Shown here piece by piece: positions 32,204-35,916 of a DNA stretch of 35,916 nt. The notes below the pieces were generated by a model. That model did not search any database and was not told where the DNA came from. It saw only the letters and a program-made list of their open reading frames with translations. Position numbers and translations under genes: made by a program. How positions within the stretch are numbered: the first letter of the stretch is position 1; each line of letters opens with the position of its first letter. The stretch covers positions 1 to 35,916 of the forward strand of contig DVOT01000007.1 of assembly GCA_018713425.1 (NCBI GenBank), given 5' to 3'. The DNA is from Alectryocaccomicrobium faecavium. Lineage in GTDB: Bacteria > Bacillota > Clostridia > Christensenellales > Aristaeellaceae.

Positions 32204-33268
32204 TTAGATGCGCGTTACCCAGCCAAACTTGTCCTCGCCCTTGCCGAACTGGATGCCGGTGAGCGTATCATAGAGCTTCTGGGTGATGGGGCCGATGTTG
32301 CCATCGCCGATGCGGACGACCTCGTCCTCGCGGCAAAGCTCATTCACCGGGGAAACGACCGCCGCCGTGCCGGAACCGAACGCCTCGTCCAGCTTGCCGT
32401 TGCGGGCCGCTTCAAAGACCTCGTCAATGGACAGGCGGCGTTCTTCCACCTTATAGCCCATATCCGCCGCCAACTTGAGGATGGAATCGCGCGTGATGCC
32501 CGCCAGGATGGAGCCATTGAGCGCCGGGGTGACGATCACGCCATCGATGATGAAGAACATGTTCATGGAGCCGACTTCTTCCACGTACTTCTGCTCCACG
32601 CCATCCAGCCACAGCACCTGCGCATAGCCGCGCTTCTTGGCGATTTCGCCCGCCTTGATGGAAGCGGCGTAGTTGGCCGCGGTCTTGGCGAAGCCCAGGC
32701 CGCCGCGCACCGCGCGCACGTACTTGTCTTCCACGTAGATGCCCACCGGAGCCAGGCCGGAAGCGTAGTACGCGCCGGACGGGGAAAGGATGATATAGAA
32801 CTTATAGTACTTGCCCGCGCTCACGCCCAGGAACGGATCCATGGAGATGATCGTGGGGCGGATGTAAAGCGAAGTGCCCTCCGCGTGCGGCACCCAGTCC
32901 TTTTCAATCTTGAGCAGTTCAATCAGGCCCTTGAGCGCCAGTTCCTCGTCGAACAGCGGAATGGCAAGGCGGTCGGCCGAGCGGTTCATGCGGGCGAAAT
33001 TGTCCTTGGCGCGGAAGATCTGCAGGCCGCCGTCCTCGCGGCGGTAGCACTTGAGGCCCTCGAAAATCGCCTGGCCATAGTGCAGCACGCTGGTGGCCGG
33101 ATCCAACTGGAAGGGCTCGTTCGGTTCGATGCGGGCATCCTGCCACGCGCCATCGTAATAATCCATCACAAAGCGGTAATCGGTGAACTTTTTGCCAAAG
33201 CCCAGCTTGGTTTCATCCGCGGGCTTTTCTTTGAATGCCTTGCAGGGGATAAAGCGGATTTCCTGCAT
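32204..33268 (-). CDS. ilvE: branched-chain amino acid aminotransferase
   Basis: PLP enzyme for the last step of leucine, isoleucine and valine synthesis and the first of their breakdown. The 354-residue protein is of the longer BCAT type (mitochondrial-like class) rather than the roughly 300-residue E. coli form. Motifs are HYGQAIFEGLKCYR (63-76), the Schiff-base lysine Lys195 in GLGFAKTAANYAAS, EEVGSMNMFFI, and the phosphate-binding GITRDSIL and FGSGTAAVV. The ATG at 33268 follows AAGGAG. It has its own promoter, 60 bases upstream, and ends at a terminator. Confidence 0.95.
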   Translation of the reverse strand: MQEIRFIPCKAFKEKPADETKLGFGKKFTDYRFVMDYYDGAWQDARIEPNEPFQLDPATSVLHYGQAIFEGLKCYRREDGGLQIFRAKDNFARMNRSADRLAIPLFDEELALKGLIELLKIEKDWVPHAEGTSLYIRPTIISMDPFLGVSAGKYYKFYIILSPSGAYYASGLAPVGIYVEDKYVRAVRGGLGFAKTAANYAASIKAGEIAKKRGYAQVLWLDGVEQKYVEEVGSMNMFFIIDGVIVTPALNGSILAGITRDSILKLAADMGYKVEERRLSIDEVFEAARNGKLDEAFGSGTAAVVSPVNELCREDEVVRIGDGNIGPITQKLYDTLTGIQFGKGEDKFGWVTRI

Positions 33269-33301
33269 AACAGATCACTCCTTCACGCGGTTTATTGGAC
33301 A

Positions 33302-33330
33302 AGTATACGCTTCGCGCGTATATTTTGCAA
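33302..33330 (-). promoter_or_regulatory. promoter of ilvE
   Basis: On the minus strand, TTGCAA (plus 33325-33330), a 17-base spacer and TATACT (plus 33302-33307). No terminator separates ilvE from the upstream exporter genes, so some read-through is possible. Confidence 0.7.
33304..33322. promoter_or_regulatory. operator-like dyad inside the ilvE promoter
   Basis: TATACGC-N5-GCGTATA, a perfect inverted repeat, spans the spacer and part of the -10 element of the ilvE promoter. A repressor bound here would block polymerase. No known branched-chain regulator site (such as a CodY box) is recognisable. Confidence 0.45.
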
Positions 33331-33360
33331 GTCTTTTTGCTTAAAAATTCGCGTTGGCCG

Positions 33361-35376
33361 CTAAATTTCTAGGCCGCGGTACTGGCTGTTCAAAAGGCCC
33401 GCGTACACGCCCTGCTTTTCCAGCAGTTGCTCGTGCGTGCCCCGCTCCACGATGCGCCCGTCCTGGATCACCAAAATCCGATCCGCGCCGCGAATGGTGG
33501 AAAGCCGGTGCGCGATGACGAAACTGGTTCTGCCCTTCATGAGGGCGATCATGGCCTGCTGGATGTTCATTTCCGTGCGCGTATCCACAGAACTGGTGGC
33601 CTCATCGAGGATCAATACGGCGGGATTGGCCAGGATGGCGCGGGCGATGGAGAGCAGTTGCCGCTGTCCCTGGCTCAAATTGGCCGCGTCCTCGGCCAGA
33701 TCCGTATTGTACCCATTGGGCAGGCGCATGATGAAATCGTGGCAATTGGCGGCCTTGGCCGCGCGCACGATTTCCTCGTCCGTCGCGTCCAGTTTGCCGT
33801 AAGCGATGTTGTCGCGCACCGTGCCCGCGAACATGTACACATCCTGCAGCACCATACCTAGGCTATCGCGCAGATCCTGGCGCTTATAATGCCGGATGTC
33901 CTCGCCATCGATGCGGATCACGCCGCTATCAATGTCGTAAAACCGCATCAGCAGGTTGACGATGGTGGTTTTGCCCGCGCCTGTGGGGCCCACCAGGGCG
34001 ATGGTCTGGCCGGGCAGCGCTTCGAAAGAGACGTCCTTGAGAATCTTCACATCCGGCGCGTAGCCAAACGTCACGTCCTCAAATTCCACATGTCCCTTGG
34101 GGGACTTGAGCGGCAAAGCGTCCGGCGCGTCTTCCGGCTCCGGCTCGGTGTCCATCACCTCGAACACGCGCTCCGCGCCCGCGAGCGCGGATTGCAACAT
34201 GGTGACCTGGTTGGCCAGGTTGTTGATGGGCATCTGGAACTGGCGGGAGTATTGCAAAAATGACTGGATCATGCCCACCGAGCCGACCGAACCCGCCACC
34301 ACCAGATAGCCGCCAATGCCCGCCATCAGCGCGAAGCTGATGTGCCCGATGACGTTCATCAAGGGGCCGATGCAACTGGAAAAAATCGTCGCCTTGGTGC
34401 CGACTTCCGTCAGTTCCTCGTTCGAGCGCTGGAAATCTTCCATCACGTACTTTTCGCGACTAAAGACCTTCACGACCTTCGCGCCCGTGATCGTCTCTTC
34501 CACCACGCCATTCAGTTCGCCGAGCGCGGCCTGCTGCTGCTTGAAGAGGCGGCCCGTGTACTTGGCGATGCGGCCCAGCACGAGCATGCTCAGGGGAATG
34601 GTCAAGCAAGCGATGATCGTGAGCTGCCAGCTCAGGGAAAGCATCATGGAGAGCGAGACCACCACGGTGATGATGCTGGAAAGCACCTGCGTGAGCGCGT
34701 TGGAGAGCATGTTGGAAACGTTATCCACGTCGTTGGACAGGCGGCTCATCAGCTCGCCATGCGTTTTGGAATCGAAAAAGCGCAGTGGCAGCTTTTGCAA
34801 GCGCTGAAACAGATCCGCACGGATGATGCGCACCGCGTGCTGCGCCACGTTCACCAGCAGCAGCGATTGCCCCAGCGAGCACAGCCCGCTGCCCAGGAAC
34901 AGCAAAAACATGAGCAGCACCGTATCGCGCAGGGCGGTGGTGGAATTCGCTGCGGCGGCTGCCATGCCGCCTCCGCCAACCAGTGCGAGCAGGCCGACCG
35001 CCATGCCCTTGAGCGAAAGGCTCACCATGCTCTCGCTAGAGGAATGGCTCTGCGCAAGCTTATCCGTGAGGAAGGCGGTGCCCACAAAGGTGGCGATCAT
35101 ACCAACCATGCTGACCGCCCGGTTGACGCCATAGTTTTCATTCAGAATATCGATGACCTGGCCGGAGATGCGGGGCGCGATCAGATTGAGCACGGTGGAC
35201 GCCACCAAAAGCAGCATCGCGCCCGTCATTTCCCACTTGACCTTGCCCAGATATTTCATCAGCCGGAGTACCGTGCCCTTCGCGTCGTTCAACTTGGGCT
35301 TGGCCGCGAACCGTCCTGGGCCGCCCGGCCCACCGGGGCCACCCGACCGCGCGGGTTGAAATCTGCGCTGCGCCAT
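33361..35376 (-). CDS. heterodimeric ABC exporter subunit with canonical Walker B (TM288/BmrD-like half)
   Basis: Membrane-spanning half-transporter (type IV exporter) pairing with the gene upstream. Of 671 residues, a Gly/Pro-rich tail (GGPGGPGGPG) opens the protein, the membrane domain is about 30-370, and the ATPase follows. The ATPase has Walker A GPTGAGKTT, signature LSQGQRQL (not LSGGQ), Walker B LILDEATSSVD with the catalytic Glu, and switch histidine AHRLST. Between the first and second membrane helices there is an unusual insert of about 60-70 residues with a hydrophobic Gly/Ala run (LVGGGGMAAAAA). The ATG at 35376 follows AAAGGAGG and lies one base after the partner's stop. Substrate unknown; drug or peptide export is typical. 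Confidence 0.9.
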   Translation of the reverse strand: MAQRRFQPARSGGPGGPGGPGRFAAKPKLNDAKGTVLRLMKYLGKVKWEMTGAMLLLVASTVLNLIAPRISGQVIDILNENYGVNRAVSMVGMIATFVGTAFLTDKLAQSHSSSESMVSLSLKGMAVGLLALVGGGGMAAAAANSTTALRDTVLLMFLLFLGSGLCSLGQSLLLVNVAQHAVRIIRADLFQRLQKLPLRFFDSKTHGELMSRLSNDVDNVSNMLSNALTQVLSSIITVVVSLSMMLSLSWQLTIIACLTIPLSMLVLGRIAKYTGRLFKQQQAALGELNGVVEETITGAKVVKVFSREKYVMEDFQRSNEELTEVGTKATIFSSCIGPLMNVIGHISFALMAGIGGYLVVAGSVGSVGMIQSFLQYSRQFQMPINNLANQVTMLQSALAGAERVFEVMDTEPEPEDAPDALPLKSPKGHVEFEDVTFGYAPDVKILKDVSFEALPGQTIALVGPTGAGKTTIVNLLMRFYDIDSGVIRIDGEDIRHYKRQDLRDSLGMVLQDVYMFAGTVRDNIAYGKLDATDEEIVRAAKAANCHDFIMRLPNGYNTDLAEDAANLSQGQRQLLSIARAILANPAVLILDEATSSVDTRTEMNIQQAMIALMKGRTSFVIAHRLSTIRGADRILVIQDGRIVERGTHEQLLEKQGVYAGLLNSQYRGLEI

Positions 35377-35377
35377 G

Positions 35378-35916
35378 TTACACGGCCTCCTTTCCCAGCT
35401 GCGATTGCGCGATTTCGCGATAGATCTCGCAGCGCTGGATGAGCTCGTCGTGCTTGCCGATATCGACGATGCGGCCGCCGTCGAGCACAAGGATCTTGTC
35501 CGCGTTGCGCACGGAAGAGATGCGCTGCGCGATGATAAACACGGTGAGGTGTCCCATCAATTTGCGCAGGCCCGCCTGAATTTTGGCCTCGGTGGCCAGG
35601 TCGACCGCGCTGGTGGAATCGTCCAAAATCAAAATCTTGGGCCGCTTGATGAGCGCACGGGCGATGCACAGCCGCTGTTTCTGCCCGCCGGAAAGGTTCA
35701 CGCCGCGCTGGCCAAGCATGGTGTTGTAGCCTTCTTCCATGTCCTCCACAAACGGCGCGGCCTGCGCGACCTGCGCGGCCTGGCGCACAAATTCTTCCGG
35801 CGCGTTTTCATCGCCCCAGTGCAGGTTTTCCTCGATGCTGCCAGTGAAGAGCACGGATTCCTGCAGCGCCATACCGACGCCCGCCCGCAGGTGATCCAGC
35901 GTGTAATCCCGCACGT
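35378..35916 (-). CDS. heterodimeric ABC exporter partner subunit, degenerate ATPase site (partial)
   Basis: Only the C-terminal 178 residues lie in the window; the gene continues past the right edge. It is the last part of an exporter ATPase domain: Q-loop ALQESVLFTGSIEENL, signature LSGGQKQR, Walker B LILDDSTSAVD, and an AQRISS switch region. The second Asp replaces the catalytic Glu, and Gln replaces the usual switch His (IIAQRIS instead of IAHRLS). This subunit therefore supplies the inactive (degenerate) ATP site, as in TM287/BmrC-type halves. It is immediately followed by its canonical partner. Confidence 0.9.
   Translation of the reverse strand, partial: VRDYTLDHLRAGVGMALQESVLFTGSIEENLHWGDENAPEEFVRQAAQVAQAAPFVEDMEEGYNTMLGQRGVNLSGGQKQRLCIARALIKRPKILILDDSTSAVDLATEAKIQAGLRKLMGHLTVFIIAQRISSVRNADKILVLDGGRIVDIGKHDELIQRCEIYREIAQSQLGKEAV

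Noticed and set aside
31880..33364. Plus-strand open frame of 494 codons opposite ilvE
   Set aside because: Shadow of ilvE; no credible start or domain.

Overview
The window looks like chromosomal DNA of a fairly GC-rich Bacillota (Firmicutes) bacterium, probably a gut- or rumen-type clostridium. The evidence is a DnaD/DnaI-type replication pair, LplB/LplC-type sugar permeases, strong AGGAGG ribosome binding sites and near-consensus sigma-A promoters. A Christensenellales-like origin is my guess, from the style of the solute-binding protein signal peptides; no marker gene here settles it. No phage, insertion sequence, CRISPR array, rRNA or intact tRNA was seen.

Layout. (1) 1-6350, minus strand: a complete arginine operon, argC-argJ-argB-argD-argF-carA-carB (carB runs off the left edge). 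It is read from one sigma-A promoter with a candidate ARG box. (2) 6663-9917, plus: a three-gene chaperone-like operon made of an Hsp70/DnaK paralogue, a DUF5685-type protein, and a J-domain protein with a Gly/Tyr/Ser linker, a TPR-like region and a cysteine-packed tail. (3) 10296-13802, plus: a three-gene ABC sugar importer (LplB-type permease, LplC-type permease, solute-binding protein) with a promoter and an operator-like dyad. It is followed by a small HPr-like protein that lacks the phosphorylatable histidine. (4) 14558-24417: a glycan locus. A minus-strand run encodes a second ABC importer, GH13 alpha-glucosidase, GH16 beta-glucanase-like enzyme, GH125 alpha-mannosidase, a 57-residue zinc-ribbon protein and a GxDLY/SGNH esterase. 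A divergent AraC regulator stands at its head. (5) 24550-26532, plus: a MATE efflux protein fused to a cytidylate-kinase-like domain. (6) 26631-30220, minus: dnaD-like, dnaI-like, a ProXp/YbaK editing deacylase and a VanY-type carboxypeptidase. (7) 30355-31470, plus: an M29 aminopeptidase whose promoter shares its -35 region with that of dnaD. (8) 31531-32200: a degraded islet with an ABC-ATPase remnant and an AT-rich HExxH open frame. (9) 32204-35916, minus: ilvE and a heterodimeric ABC exporter (second subunit partial).

The glycan enzymes all lack signal peptides, so imported oligosaccharides are probably cut in the cytoplasm. The combination of alpha-mannosidase, beta-glucanase and alpha-glucosidase would suit fungal (yeast) cell-wall or storage glycans, but that is inference. 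The least described items are the Hsp70-DUF5685-J-protein module, the MATE-kinase fusion, the 57-residue zinc protein and the His-less HPr-like protein.
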